A stretch of 64,000 bases of DNA. Source: JBBSEZ01 sp038239195 (lineage in GTDB: Bacteria; Planctomycetota; Planctomycetia; Gemmatales; Gemmataceae). The stretch spans positions 1-64,000 of the forward strand of contig JBBSEZ010000004.1 of the NCBI GenBank assembly GCA_038239195.1. Reading direction: 5' to 3'. Made by a program: the position numbers and the translations under genes. The notes under the pieces were generated by a model. It saw only the letters and a program-made list of their open reading frames with translations, ran no database searches and was not told where the DNA came from. Positions 39,573 to 49,065 of this stretch are shown one piece after another (the first letter of the stretch is position 1; each line of letters begins with the position of its first letter).

Positions 39573-41018
39573 ATGAACGCTGCATACCTCTGCCCCCGTT
39601 GCAAGGGCCCGATTCAGGCGGGCGCGGAGGCCTATCGGTGCGCCGCGTGCGTCGCCGAGTACCCGGTTCGACTCGGCGTGCCGGTGTTCATTCCCGGTGC
39701 GGCGGCCGAGGCAGCCGGCGACGAGCTCCCCGCCGAGTTGGTCGTTCGCGTGTGTTCGGCGATGAACTTGCCGGATGAGCCCCCGGCGCATGCAGCCCTG
39801 CGCGAAATCTTCCGCTGGAACCACAGCCTGCCCGACCTGGCGCTCACCGCCGAGAACTACCTCCTCCAGCGGCTGGGGATTTCTGACCCGCGCGGTCGAG
39901 CTCCGGCCTCGGGGCCCCCCGTGCTTGCGTCAACGGAGGTTCGCTACACCATCGAGCGCTCTTCCATCCCCGCCTCGTTGCCTCCCGAGACCACCAAGAG
40001 CTGGAACGTGCGCCTGGCCAACACGGGGAGTTGTGCGATTCCGGCCAGCGGGGCGAGCCCTGTTTTCCTGGCTTACCGCTGGCGCGACGCCGCCGGCGCG
40101 GTCGTCCCTTGTACCGAGTTGCGAACGGCCTTGCCGGTGGACGTCGCGCCCGGCCGAGCGCTGACCGTTCCTCTTCAGTTGACCACGCCGGCTCGGACTG
40201 GACGGTTCGCGCTCGAGGTGTTGCTGGCCCAGGAAGGGCCCGTTTGGCATGGGCCGGGCGCTCGTGCCTCGGTGACGGTGACGGCCCGGTGCCTCTCGGC
40301 CGTGCCCGCGCACTGGCTCACGCTGCACCGGCTACCGGAGACCTACAACTACCAGACGGACCACGAGATAGGCCGGGTTTTCTTCAAGGAAGAACTGGCC
40401 CGGTCGCGTCGGTCAGTCCGGCGCGTCCTCGAAGTGGGCGGCGGCAGCAATCCGATGACCTGGGACCTGCCGGCCGACGTCATCTGCGCCGACGTGGACA
40501 TCCAGGCACTCCAGGTCGGGCGCGTCCGCCACGGGCAAGCGCGGCCGAACGTCCGCTTCGTGGCGGCCGACGCCGCCGCCTTGCCGTTTCGCGACGGGGC
40601 CTTCGACTGCGCAGTCGTGTTTGCCGCCTTGCACCACCTCGCCGACCCCGCCCACTGCCTGCGCGAGATGCACCGCGTCGTGGAGCGAGGCGGCTTCGTG
40701 GCCGTCCTGTGCGAACCGATCGGGTCCTACCTGGCGGAGACGCTCGATGCCCAGTTCCGCAAGGAGCTGGCGGATGGGGTGAATGAACAGGTCTTCACGG
40801 TTGAGGAATACGTTCAGATGTTCGCGGCCGCGGGGCTGGTGGCTTCGCGGGCGGTGATCGACGGCTGGTCATTCAAGGCAATCTTGCGGGATGCCGGTCC
40901 GCTGCGCTGGCGAGCAGCGTCGCTGGCGCGCGCGTGCCGAGGGCTTGGCGTGGGGCTCCAGGACCTGGCCGGCAAGGCGGAACGCCGGTTGAAGCGGCTC
41001 TTGCTGAGGGCGGGGTGA
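39573..41018 (+). CDS. Zinc-ribbon, beta-sandwich and methyltransferase protein
   Basis: 481 aa from ATG 39573 with a strong AAGGAGG site. Three parts: residues ~1-45, Trm112-like zinc ribbon (LCPRCKGPI, YRCAACVAEYPVR); ~125-245, an immunoglobulin-like beta sandwich reminiscent of the Wzt C-terminal glycan-binding domain (WNVRLANTGSCAIPAS); ~275-430, a class I methyltransferase (RRVLEVGGGSNPMTWDLP, FDCAVVFAALHHLADP). Class I fold with a zinc ribbon suggests ubiE/Trm-like partners. The combined layout suggests methylation of a bound polysaccharide end, as in chain termination. Its stop precedes a repeat-type hairpin. Confidence 0.72.
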   Translation: MNAAYLCPRCKGPIQAGAEAYRCAACVAEYPVRLGVPVFIPGAAAEAAGDELPAELVVRVCSAMNLPDEPPAHAALREIFRWNHSLPDLALTAENYLLQRLGISDPRGRAPASGPPVLASTEVRYTIERSSIPASLPPETTKSWNVRLANTGSCAIPASGASPVFLAYRWRDAAGAVVPCTELRTALPVDVAPGRALTVPLQLTTPARTGRFALEVLLAQEGPVWHGPGARASVTVTARCLSAVPAHWLTLHRLPETYNYQTDHEIGRVFFKEELARSRRSVRRVLEVGGGSNPMTWDLPADVICADVDIQALQVGRVRHGQARPNVRFVAADAAALPFRDGAFDCAVVFAALHHLADPAHCLREMHRVVERGGFVAVLCEPIGSYLAETLDAQFRKELADGVNEQVFTVEEYVQMFAAAGLVASRAVIDGWSFKAILRDAGPLRWRAASLARACRGLGVGLQDLAGKAERRLKRLLLRAG

Positions 41019-41034
41019 AATGCGGGTGGGCTTC

Positions 41035-41090
41035 CCAGCCCGAAGCGCCAGCGAGGGGGGCTGTCGTCCCTCGCTGGCGTTTCGGGCTGG
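41035..41090. terminator. Repeat-type hairpin ending the first cluster half
   Basis: 23 bp arms (41035-41057, 41068-41090) with one mismatch and a 10 base loop, between convergent genes 39573 and 41103. Translated, it reads ARNASEG/SLALRAG, phrases I know from many planctomycete repeats. Likely bidirectional terminator. Confidence 0.7.
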
Positions 41091-41102
41091 TGTAACGGCC
41101 AT

Positions 41103-41957
41103 CTAACCGGCCTTGGCCGCCAAGGCCCCGTCGGACAACCGGCTCGCCTTTTCGATCTTGCTCTTGCGCCAGAGATAGGCGGACGAGGCGGGGGCGCTCT
41201 CGTAGCCGAGCAACCGGGCCAACAGAGGGTCGTTCTGGAACCTGTCCCCGAGTGCGGCCGGCAGGTCGATCTGCTGTTTGAGCAGAGGGAGCCCGAAGAT
41301 GTGATTGATCCCAAGCCGTGTCCGACCCGATTTGTTGGCCCCTCCGCGATGGTAGAGCATCGCGTCGAAAACGATGATGGAACCGGCTTGCGCCTCGACT
41401 ATCTTCTGGTGTTTTTCCACGAACTGCCGCGAGGGGAAGGCCTCGACCTTGTGCGACGCGGGCAGGACCGTGGTCGCGCCCGTCAGGTCGGTGAAATCGT
41501 CGATGGCGTAGAGGGCGCTGATGGCGAGGGCCCGCGAGCTCGTGAAGTGTTGATAGGTGAGGTCGCGGTGCCAGGTGACCTGATCGTGTTTTCGATCGGC
41601 CCGGTTGATGATCGCGTTCTGCCCCATGAGGATGAAGTTCTCGCCCAGCAGTTTTGCGACAAGGCGCAGCAGGTCGGGGTGGGCCGCCACCTTTACGAAG
41701 TAGTCGTCGTAGCTGAGCGCACAGCGGGCGATGGAAACGTCGTGCATTCTCAACAGGTTCTCTTCGCCGCCGCATTCCCGCACTTGCTGTGCGTAGATCG
41801 CGTCGGACTTCTCGCGGACCATCTGGAGCTCCTCGGGCGCGAGCCCACTGTCGATCACGGTAAAGCCGACATTCCGAATTTCCTCTGCGGCCGCATCGAG
41901 GCTGTCCTCGTTCAGATGGGCCTCCTGCACGCCGTGGTACTTGAATTCAGGTGTCAT
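41103..41957 (-). CDS. Phytanoyl-CoA dioxygenase-family Fe(II)/2OG oxygenase
   Basis: 284 aa from ATG 41957. Jelly-roll oxygenase: HxD in QVTWHRDLTY, distal His in LMYHRGGANKSGRTRLGINH (actual residues MLYHRGGANKSGRTRL), whose Arg binds 2-oxoglutarate. Such enzymes hydroxylate lipids, small metabolites or sugars. It is the only gene of the glycan cluster on the minus strand and is divergent from the GT at 42244, with ~290 bases between. It may hydroxylate a sugar or lipid carrier; substrate cannot be told. Confidence 0.85.
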   Translation of the reverse strand: MTPEFKYHGVQEAHLNEDSLDAAAEEIRNVGFTVIDSGLAPEELQMVREKSDAIYAQQVRECGGEENLLRMHDVSIARCALSYDDYFVKVAAHPDLLRLVAKLLGENFILMGQNAIINRADRKHDQVTWHRDLTYQHFTSSRALAISALYAIDDFTDLTGATTVLPASHKVEAFPSRQFVEKHQKIVEAQAGSIIVFDAMLYHRGGANKSGRTRLGINHIFGLPLLKQQIDLPAALGDRFQNDPLLARLLGYESAPASSAYLWRKSKIEKASRLSDGALAAKAG

Positions 41958-42243
41958 CGACCTGTCTCCACAGACCTGGGGGAAGTTGATCCAACTGCGC
42001 GCTGGGCTAGCTAAACGTGGGCGTTGTACCAGTTGCGACGCGAGAACACAACTTGAGGAATCTCGCCGCGCCCGTTCTGCGATCAGGGACGCGGCGCTGG
42101 GTGGGCACTTGCCCAACCGCGGATCGATCTTGTGCGCCGGCCCGGTGCTCGCGTAGAAGAACACAATGTCCTCCGTGCGAGGGCCTTGGGATGGCCTGGG
42201 TCAAGCGCCAACAGTGGGGGGATCGGTGGAAAGGACGCACCGC

Positions 42244-43815
42244 GTGCGAGTCGCCGTTGACCTGACGCCTCTGCCCGCCCGCCCCAGCGACGATGCCCGA
42301 CTCCTGGCCCTCGATCTCGTCGGCGCGGTGGCGCGCCTCAACCCGGCCTGGGACTTCCATCTGCTCACGTCTCCCTCCAACCACGCCACCGCCGGGACCA
42401 TCGAGGGCCGAAACGTTCGCCGGTTTTGCGTCTCCAGCGGCGCGACCCCATCGGCAGCGCCGTGGCTCAGCCGGGCCGCCTGTCTGCTCCGGCGACTGGC
42501 CTTGCCTCTCCGCCGGCGACCGCCTTCGCCCCTGCCCCTCCCCCTGCCGCCCGCCCTCGGCGCCGATTTGCTTTTCTGCCCCCTGACCGCCTCGTCTCAC
42601 CACGACCCGACCGTCCCGACCGTTTCGGTCCTGCACGACTTCTTGTATCTGGCTTACCCGGATTTCCTCTCGCCGCAGGAGCGCGCGGAGCGAGAGGGTG
42701 CTTTCCGAGAGGCCGTGCGCGTTGCCTCCCGCCTGGTCTGCGTCTCGGAACACGTGCGGCAGACGGCCTTGCAGCAGGCAGGGATGGGCCCCGAGCGGCT
42801 GCGCACCATCCTCGTTGGTGCGACGGAACGTCGGCCGCCCCTCCGCTGGGGCGCTACCTCCAGGGTGCTCCGCCGATACGGGCTCTCCCGGGAGCGGTTC
42901 TTGCTGTATCCTTCGAGCCTGGAACGCCACCACAACCACGAGATGCTACTCGCCGCGTTTGGAACGTACCGCGCCCGTCATCCCGCGACGGGCCTCCGGC
43001 TCGTCTTGACGGGAGGGGCCCCCGGCGACATTCGGGAGGCTCGAGACGCGGCAAACCGGATGGGCCTCGGTTCACACGTCGTCCTGACCGGGGACCTCCG
43101 CGCGACGGAGCAAGCCGCGTTACTGGGCGCGTGCGCGGCGGTGATCTTCCCTTCTCTGTACGAGGAACTTGGCGCCGCGTTGCTGGAGGCGATGGCCTGC
43201 GGCAAATCGGTCCTTTGCAGCGACGGGATGAGCCTTCGCGAGGTCGTGGGGGACGCGGGCATTCTTTTCGACCCGCGCAAGCCCGAAGAGATCGTCGGGG
43301 CCCTGGAGCGCTGGGAGCTCGGTGGGCTGGAACTGGCCCAAGGGCGCGAACGGGCCCAGAGCAGGGGCGGGCTGGAGCGGATGGCCCGGGAGTACGCGAA
43401 CCTGTTCCAGGAGGCCCTCGAGGATCGGGCCCCCCGTCAGGACTCCCTTCACGGGGCCCATTCGGACGGCTGGACGGGTGGACGGGTGATCGTGACGTTT
43501 CGCCCAAGCCCCTCGCCGCGTACCCTGCACCTGACGTTGGCCCCCCCCCCGGTGGCACTGCCCGGCCGGTCGAAGGTCTGCGTCGTGGTGAACGGTCGAG
43601 CGGACGCGTCGGTCGATCTGGCGCCCTGCGAGCCCTTCGAGGCCCGCCGCCCTCTGCCCCGCGAGGGGGGCCACGTGGAAATCCTGATCGAGCCAACGTT
43701 CCGCCCCAGCGAGCACGGCCTGGGGCCCGACACGCGCTCCCTCGGAAGGCCTTGTACACAGTGCAGGCTCACCGACGCCGGTTCTTCCACGGACCTGTTG
43801 CAGGGAGCGGCCTGA
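42244..43815 (+). CDS. GT-B glycosyltransferase with C-terminal extension
   Basis: 523 aa from GTG 42244, ten bases after an AAAGGA site; the open frame to 42166 looks untranslated. GT4-type GT-B: VSVLHDFLYLAYPDFLSP acceptor side, FLLYPSSLERHHNHEMLLAAF, and donor site FPSLYEELGAALLEAMACGK (~324-343) with the conserved EX7E. Residues ~400-523 are an extra domain (VIVTFRPSPSPRTLHLTL, VCVVVNGRADASVDL) with a beta-sandwich look, unusual for GT4. Adds a sugar to the growing glycan on the cytoplasmic side. Next gene follows by 40 bases. Confidence 0.85.
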   Translation: MRVAVDLTPLPARPSDDARLLALDLVGAVARLNPAWDFHLLTSPSNHATAGTIEGRNVRRFCVSSGATPSAAPWLSRAACLLRRLALPLRRRPPSPLPLPLPPALGADLLFCPLTASSHHDPTVPTVSVLHDFLYLAYPDFLSPQERAEREGAFREAVRVASRLVCVSEHVRQTALQQAGMGPERLRTILVGATERRPPLRWGATSRVLRRYGLSRERFLLYPSSLERHHNHEMLLAAFGTYRARHPATGLRLVLTGGAPGDIREARDAANRMGLGSHVVLTGDLRATEQAALLGACAAVIFPSLYEELGAALLEAMACGKSVLCSDGMSLREVVGDAGILFDPRKPEEIVGALERWELGGLELAQGRERAQSRGGLERMAREYANLFQEALEDRAPRQDSLHGAHSDGWTGGRVIVTFRPSPSPRTLHLTLAPPPVALPGRSKVCVVVNGRADASVDLAPCEPFEARRPLPREGGHVEILIEPTFRPSEHGLGPDTRSLGRPCTQCRLTDAGSSTDLLQGAA

Positions 43816-43855
43816 GCACGGCCGGCGACCGGCCAGACCGAAAGAGGAAGGCCCG

Positions 43856-45055
43856 ATGCGAATCGGCTTCGACGTCAGCCAGACGGGACGCGCCAAGACG
43901 GGTTGTGGGCATTTTGCCCACAGCCTGGCCCGCCATCTGGCCGAGGTCGATGCGCACAACGAGTACCTCCTGTATCCCACGTTCGGCGACTTCTTCTGGA
44001 ACGCGGACTGGGCCGCCGATACGTGTCCGATCGACAACCCCGCGTTCCGCCGCTGCGTGACGCACACGGATTTCGAATCGGCGCGGGCCTTCTGGCAGGC
44101 CCCGCCGCCGGACCTGGAGGCTCGCCTCGGTTGGCCCGACGTGGTCCACGCCAACAACTTCTATTGCCCCACCGCGCTGCGGCGGGCTCGCCTGGTCTAC
44201 ACTCTGTACGACCTCCACTTCCTGGACCATCCCGAGTGGACGACGGAGGCCAACCGCTTCGGCTGCTTCCGGGGCGTCTTCCGCGCCAGTTGCCACGCCG
44301 ACGCGATCGTGGCGATCTCTCGCTTCACCAAAGACCACTTCTTGCGCGTGTTTCCCCACGTCCCGGCAGAGCGGGTGGTGGTCGCCCACCTGGCCAGCCG
44401 GTGTACCGACCGTTCGCCGGTGCCGCGGCCCGAGGCGCTGTCGCACCTACGCCCGGACCAGTTCTGGCTAAGCGTGGGCACCCTCGAGCCGCGCAAGAAC
44501 CACCGCCGGTTGCTGGGGGCCTACGCGCGGCTCAAGGCAGCCCAAGGCAAGGTACTGCCCCTCGTCCTCGCCGGCGCAAGCGGCTGGTTGATGGGCGAGT
44601 TACCTGGCCTGATCGAGCAAGGGGGCCTCGCGGGCGACGTCCTCCTGACGGGGTACGTGGAGGACGAGGCCCTGCGCTGGCTGAGCCAGAATTGCTTCGG
44701 CTTTTTGTACCCCTCCCTCTGGGAAGGTTTTGGGCTCCCCGTGCTCGAGGCCATGAGTCAGGGGGCTGCGGTCATCACCTCCGACACCACGTCGTTGCCC
44801 GAAGTCGCCGGCGATGCCGCCCTGCTCGTCGATCCCCTGGACGAGGTTCGGATCGCCGGGGCCATGCAGCGGTTGGCGACAGACGAGCCTCTGCGGACGA
44901 CCCTGCGGCAGCGGGCCGTGGCGCAGGCGGCCCGGTTTTCCTGGGCCGCGACCGCCCGCACAGTCCTGGGTGCCTACCAACTCGCCTGCGAGCGCCCCCG
45001 TTTCGCCGCTCCTCCCTCGTCCGAAGGCGCCCGATTCCAAAGGAGCCAATCGTGA
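43856..45055 (+). CDS. GT4 glycosyltransferase (WbpY/mannosyltransferase-like)
   Basis: 399 aa. N-terminus MRIGFDVSQTGRAKTGCGHF, the usual GT-B opening with a glycine-rich loop; LVYTLYDLHFLDHPEWTT; SVGTLEPRKNHRRLLGAY (~206-223); and donor motif YPSLWEGFGLPVLEAMSQGA (~284-303) typical of GT4 mannosyl/rhamnosyltransferases. No membrane helix. The stop overlaps the next gene start by 4 bases (GTGA). Confidence 0.9.
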   Translation: MRIGFDVSQTGRAKTGCGHFAHSLARHLAEVDAHNEYLLYPTFGDFFWNADWAADTCPIDNPAFRRCVTHTDFESARAFWQAPPPDLEARLGWPDVVHANNFYCPTALRRARLVYTLYDLHFLDHPEWTTEANRFGCFRGVFRASCHADAIVAISRFTKDHFLRVFPHVPAERVVVAHLASRCTDRSPVPRPEALSHLRPDQFWLSVGTLEPRKNHRRLLGAYARLKAAQGKVLPLVLAGASGWLMGELPGLIEQGGLAGDVLLTGYVEDEALRWLSQNCFGFLYPSLWEGFGLPVLEAMSQGAAVITSDTTSLPEVAGDAALLVDPLDEVRIAGAMQRLATDEPLRTTLRQRAVAQAARFSWAATARTVLGAYQLACERPRFAAPPSSEGARFQRSQS

Positions 45056-46665
45056 GCCTGTCCAACCCGTCGATCAGCGTGGTCGCCACCACGTACAACC
45101 ACGAGAAGTACATTGAAGAGGCCGTTCAGAGCGTCCTCGCGCAGACCTGCGAAGACTTCGAGCTCGTCGTCGTCGATGACGGCTCGACCGACCGTACGGG
45201 TGAGATCGTCCGATCCATTCGCGACCCCCGCGTCCGTTACATCCACCAGCCCAACCAGGGGCCCAGTGTGGCGACGAACACGGGGGTGGACGCCTGCCGG
45301 GGGAAATACCTGGCGATGATGGCCGGCGACGACGTCCTTCATCCAGACCGCCTGCGCAAGCAGCGCGAAGCGTACGAGCGCGGCCCGGCCCGCGTGCTGT
45401 TCAGCGGTGCGGAATTCATCGACGACGACGGCCAGCCGCTCGCGGGCGATTTCTACCCCGAGATGTTCGACGACCTCGAGGTCAGCCGCGCGCAGTTCCT
45501 CGAACGGTTGTTCTTCGCCCCGAGTTGTACGTCGCCGCGGTGGTCGGGCCTGACCGCGTTCAGCGAGTTACGCGTGTTCCTCGAGGCCGGCGTCTGTGAC
45601 CCGGCCCTCTTCCAGGCCGGGGACCTGGGGCGCTTCGTGCAACTGCTCAAGAAATACGAGTTCGAGACCTTGCCGGATCGCCTCTACAAGGTCCGCATCC
45701 GCACCGGCTGGGAGAACCTCAGCGGGGCGGCCCCCGACAAGCAGATGCGCGTCATCAACGAGATGTACCTCGTGATGAAAACCTATTTCGAGGGCATCCC
45801 CACCGAGCTCTTCCGCGAGGCGTTTCGCCCTCACCTGATCAACCCCGACTTTTACTCCGACATGGAGCGCGCCTGCGAAGAGGCGTTTCTGTACCTCCGC
45901 ACCTCCAGGCACCTGGACCCCTTGATCGCGGTGGAAAGGTTGTATCATCTGCTCAACGATCCAGAGGGCGCGGCGGTGCTGAAACGCGCCTACCGTTACG
46001 ATAGTATCAGCTTCGCGGACACGTTGAAGAAGCTGGACGTCGCCAAGCTGTTCGCGGGCAGCAACTCGGTCGTCGCCGTCGAGCAGGGAGACGGGTGGCT
46101 TCCCGAGAACATGGTCCGGCAGCCGGTCAACCCTCACGTCCCACAGTTCTGGCTGAACTTCAACCTCGAGCAGTTCTCCTCGCCGCGGACCATCGCCTGG
46201 GTGCCGTTCGAGGAGCCCCGCCTGGGGCGCATCAAGGTGGAGCGCTTCCGCTACCGGGACGCCAACGACGTCGTTCATGACCTGGCCCCGGCAAGCCTCT
46301 CCCGCCACGCCTGCACGTTCGTGGGCGGCGAGCACGTGTTCGATTCGATCGACGCCCGGCTGTATTTCGCTCCTCCGGGGCGCGTGAAGCAGCTCGAGGT
46401 CTCCGGCCGCATGGAGTTGCTCCCGCCCGCGCAGACCTGCGCGCGGCTCGCCAGCGCCCTGGCCGAGAAGCAGGCGACGATCGACCAGTTGGCCCGCCAG
46501 CTCAGCGCTCTGACCGAGAAGCAGGCGACGATGGGCCCGGTGGCCCACCCGTTCGAGGACGTGGCGGCGGGCCAGTTGGGAAGGGCGCGCCGGTCTCTCT
46601 GGTCGTCGCTGGGCCGGCGAGCGCGGCACGGCGTCCGCCGGCTTCGGGGCATCTTCTCGCCTTGA
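45052..46665 (+). CDS. GT2 glycosyltransferase with long C-terminal region
   Basis: 537 aa from GTG 45052, AAAGGAG upstream. Residues ~1-215 are a GT-A family 2 domain: SVVATTYNHEKYIEEAVQSV, VVDDGSTDRTGEI and MAGDDVLHPDR (acidic DXD-like site, ~89-93). Residues ~225-430 are a region I do not recognise, with aromatic and Pro-rich WLPENMVRQPVNPHVPQFW. Near the C-terminus a repeated LASALAEKQATIDQLARQL / LSALTEKQATMGPVA pair suggests a short coiled coil. Next methyltransferase is 110 bases on. Confidence 0.85.
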   Translation: MSLSNPSISVVATTYNHEKYIEEAVQSVLAQTCEDFELVVVDDGSTDRTGEIVRSIRDPRVRYIHQPNQGPSVATNTGVDACRGKYLAMMAGDDVLHPDRLRKQREAYERGPARVLFSGAEFIDDDGQPLAGDFYPEMFDDLEVSRAQFLERLFFAPSCTSPRWSGLTAFSELRVFLEAGVCDPALFQAGDLGRFVQLLKKYEFETLPDRLYKVRIRTGWENLSGAAPDKQMRVINEMYLVMKTYFEGIPTELFREAFRPHLINPDFYSDMERACEEAFLYLRTSRHLDPLIAVERLYHLLNDPEGAAVLKRAYRYDSISFADTLKKLDVAKLFAGSNSVVAVEQGDGWLPENMVRQPVNPHVPQFWLNFNLEQFSSPRTIAWVPFEEPRLGRIKVERFRYRDANDVVHDLAPASLSRHACTFVGGEHVFDSIDARLYFAPPGRVKQLEVSGRMELLPPAQTCARLASALAEKQATIDQLARQLSALTEKQATMGPVAHPFEDVAAGQLGRARRSLWSSLGRRARHGVRRLRGIFSP

Positions 46666-46775
46666 CCGCCCCTCGCGGCGTGGGATAGAGTGCGGCCCGG
46701 AAACCACCTCGCATCCCCCAACGCCCCACGGTTGAAATCAAACGGGGGCCGACCTCTTCTCGCGCTGGAGAGACG

Positions 46776-47843
46776 ATGAAGCTAATGGCGAAGGTTCGCC
46801 GCATCCTCGCCGACGAAGGCGTGGCGGCACTTCTCGTTCGGGTGGGGCGCAAGGCGACGCGCGTGGGCGGCAGTTCTCCTCCGGCCCCGCCCGCTGGCAA
46901 TGCCGAAGCCCTGCCGGCGCCCGTCGTCCAGGCCGAGGCCCCGGTGGAAAGGCCGGTGGAGGCCGCCCCCCCGCCGACCCCCCCCCCGCCCTCCCCTGCG
47001 GAACTGCTCCAGCCGATCGTCGAGGAGCACGAGCGGCTCACCGCGAACTTCGCCGAGCGAGCGCGGGCGATACCGTTCCCGGGCCTGGATCGATTCTACT
47101 GGTATCACACCATCGACCTGGGGGACGGCCTCGTCACGCCCGGCCAGTACGACTTCCGCTCCTGCATGCCGGCCTTCCATTTCCCGGACGACATGCGCGG
47201 GATGAAGGTCCTCGACGTGGGGTCCGCCACGGGGTTTTTCGCCTTCGAGTGCGAGAAGCGGGGGGCCCAGGTCGTGTCCGTCGAGCTCCCGTCCCTCCAG
47301 ACGTGGGACGTCATCCCCGAAGAGAGGGCCCGCGTCCTCCAGGTGATCGCGGATTATCACGGGGCGGCGACGCTGGAGGAGGCCTATTACCGCCACCTGA
47401 GGGGACCGTTTGACTTTTGCCACCAGCAATTGGGCTCGTCGGTCCGGCGCTGTTATTCGACGATCTACAAATTGAGCGCGGAGGCCCTCGGGGAGCGGGA
47501 TTTCGACTGGGTCATCCTCGGCGACATCCTCATCCATCTCATGTCCCCCTTCGAGGCATTGAAGGTGGTGGCGCCCCTCTGCCGGGGCACCCTGGTGGTG
47601 ACCGCCGACGTCATGGGCGTGGAGGAGTCGCTGCCGCTCGCCTGCTTCTTCGGGAAGATGAGCATGGCCACGGACGCGCGCTCCTGGTGGGGGTTCAACC
47701 GGAAGTGCATCACTGACATGCTCGAGCGCGTGGGCTTCGACGAGGTCTCCGTGGTGGGGAAGTATTCGGAGGTGTTGCGCCCGAGCTGGGTGCCGTTCCA
47801 GCGCTGGGTCTTTCACGGCAAGAGGAGCGGCGGGGGGCGCTGA
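46776..47843 (+). CDS. CmoB-like SAM methyltransferase
   Basis: 355 aa. After a low-complexity Pro/Ala-rich part (~35-75), the motifs FYWYHTIDLGDGLVTPGQYD (~106-125) and KVLDVGSATGFFAFECEKRG (~141-160) match the CmoB-type group, whose E. coli member modifies tRNA using carboxy-SAM; related enzymes in glycan loci act on sugars. The C-terminal SWVPFQRWVFHGKR is family-like. A paralogue lies at 47887 and a broken one at 12513 (YHTIELAEGITTPG). Likely modifies the glycan, by context. Confidence 0.75.
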   Translation: MKLMAKVRRILADEGVAALLVRVGRKATRVGGSSPPAPPAGNAEALPAPVVQAEAPVERPVEAAPPPTPPPPSPAELLQPIVEEHERLTANFAERARAIPFPGLDRFYWYHTIDLGDGLVTPGQYDFRSCMPAFHFPDDMRGMKVLDVGSATGFFAFECEKRGAQVVSVELPSLQTWDVIPEERARVLQVIADYHGAATLEEAYYRHLRGPFDFCHQQLGSSVRRCYSTIYKLSAEALGERDFDWVILGDILIHLMSPFEALKVVAPLCRGTLVVTADVMGVEESLPLACFFGKMSMATDARSWWGFNRKCITDMLERVGFDEVSVVGKYSEVLRPSWVPFQRWVFHGKRSGGGR

Positions 47844-47886
47844 CCCTCCCCGCTCGGGACCGCCAAAAACATACGGAGCCTCGCGC

Positions 47887-48759
47887 ATGGCAGCGCACCA
47901 CTCGATTCCCGAAGCGCCCAGGAACTTCTCGCCCGAACGGTTCTTTGCAGGCACCCACTGGCACCAGAAGTGGGAGCTCTTCCGGGGCGTGGACACGCCC
48001 GGGCGCAACCCGGTGGCCGAGCTGAGTCAGATCGTCGGCCTGCCGGAAGACCTCACCGGCAAGCGCGTCCTCGACGTCGGTGCCTTCCACGGCTGCTTCA
48101 GTTTCGAGTGCGAGCGCCGGGGCGCGGCCGAGGTCGTCGCCCTGGGGCTCGAAGACCCCGAAGAGTTCGGGTTCAACCGCCTCAAGAAGGTGCTCGGCTC
48201 GCGCGTCGAGTACCGGCACCAATCCCTCTACGCGATCTCGCCCCGCGAACTGGGGACGTTCGACCTGGTGCTGTTCCTCGGCGTCCTGTACCACCTCCGC
48301 TACCCTCTGCTGGGGATCGATCGCGTTCGCAGCGTCGCCCGCGACCTGGTCCTCGTCGAGTCGCACGTGATCGACGACGCCCCCTACCAGCGCACCCCGG
48401 ACGGCGGCGGGGCCACCTGTCCGGCCCTCCAGGGGACGCCGATCTGGAGGCAGTACCTCGGCGGCGAGTTGACGCCCGGGGACGAGTCGAACTGGTTCAG
48501 CCCCAACATGCGCGCGGCGATCGAGGCGCTGGAGAGCGCCGGCCTCGCCGTCGAGTCCTCGGTGGCCTGGTCCCAACGGGGCGCGTTCCGGTGCCGCGCA
48601 GTGCCGGTGCCCAACCGGCTCCGGGCTGGTTGTTATGAGGCGTGCGAGCAAAATCGGGAGGTCGTGGGCCTCGCGCCGGCCGGGCAAACTCGGCTCTCCC
48701 GGCTCCTGCCCTGGGCCTGGTTCAAGGCGGGGGGCCGGCCTGGCGTGGCCCGGCGCTAG
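47887..48759 (+). CDS. CmoB-like SAM methyltransferase (DUF1698-type)
   Basis: 290 aa. FRGVDTPGRNPVAELSQ near the start, motif I KRVLDVGAFHGCFSFECERR (~59-78), LVLFLGVLYHLRYPLLGIDR (~122-141) and GDESNWFSPNMRAAIEALES. Paralogue of the preceding gene, 43 bases apart, and last gene of the glycan cluster. Same role type; real substrate unknown. Confidence 0.78.
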   Translation: MAAHHSIPEAPRNFSPERFFAGTHWHQKWELFRGVDTPGRNPVAELSQIVGLPEDLTGKRVLDVGAFHGCFSFECERRGAAEVVALGLEDPEEFGFNRLKKVLGSRVEYRHQSLYAISPRELGTFDLVLFLGVLYHLRYPLLGIDRVRSVARDLVLVESHVIDDAPYQRTPDGGGATCPALQGTPIWRQYLGGELTPGDESNWFSPNMRAAIEALESAGLAVESSVAWSQRGAFRCRAVPVPNRLRAGCYEACEQNREVVGLAPAGQTRLSRLLPWAWFKAGGRPGVARR

Positions 48760-49065
48760 CCGCTCATTTCGCAGTCCGCCGCGAGCCGGGCAGCCCGCCA
48801 GGCCCAGGACCGCCCCGATGTCGCGGGCCATTCTTCACATCACCTGACACGTCGAACTTGGCCCGCCCGCCCCACGGCGCTCGCGGCCGCGTATACTCAC
48901 AGGGAAGTTCGTCCCTCCGCCCGCCCTTCGCCGCTGCCGCGGAAAGCGACACCCTGCGCCTGGCGCCTTTCCGGGCGCGACGCCGGCGGTCGTTTGTCGG
49001 CGATGGCGGAGTTGCGGCCCGGACGTCGCGTGCCCCCATCGGGGAGAGAAAAAGGAGGCGTTGTC
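48760..49065. other. Intergenic region without a gene
   Basis: 306 bases between the end of the glycan cluster and the lipoprotein gene. No frame with recognisable coding content. The last ~25 bases include AAAGGAGGCG, the ribosome site of the next gene. Confidence 0.5.

Noticed and set aside
43903..45051. N-terminal 383 codons of a 920-codon frame ending in the GT2 gene
   Set aside because: Shadow of the GT4 gene at 43856; the GT2 protein starts at GTG 45052 with its own ribosome site.
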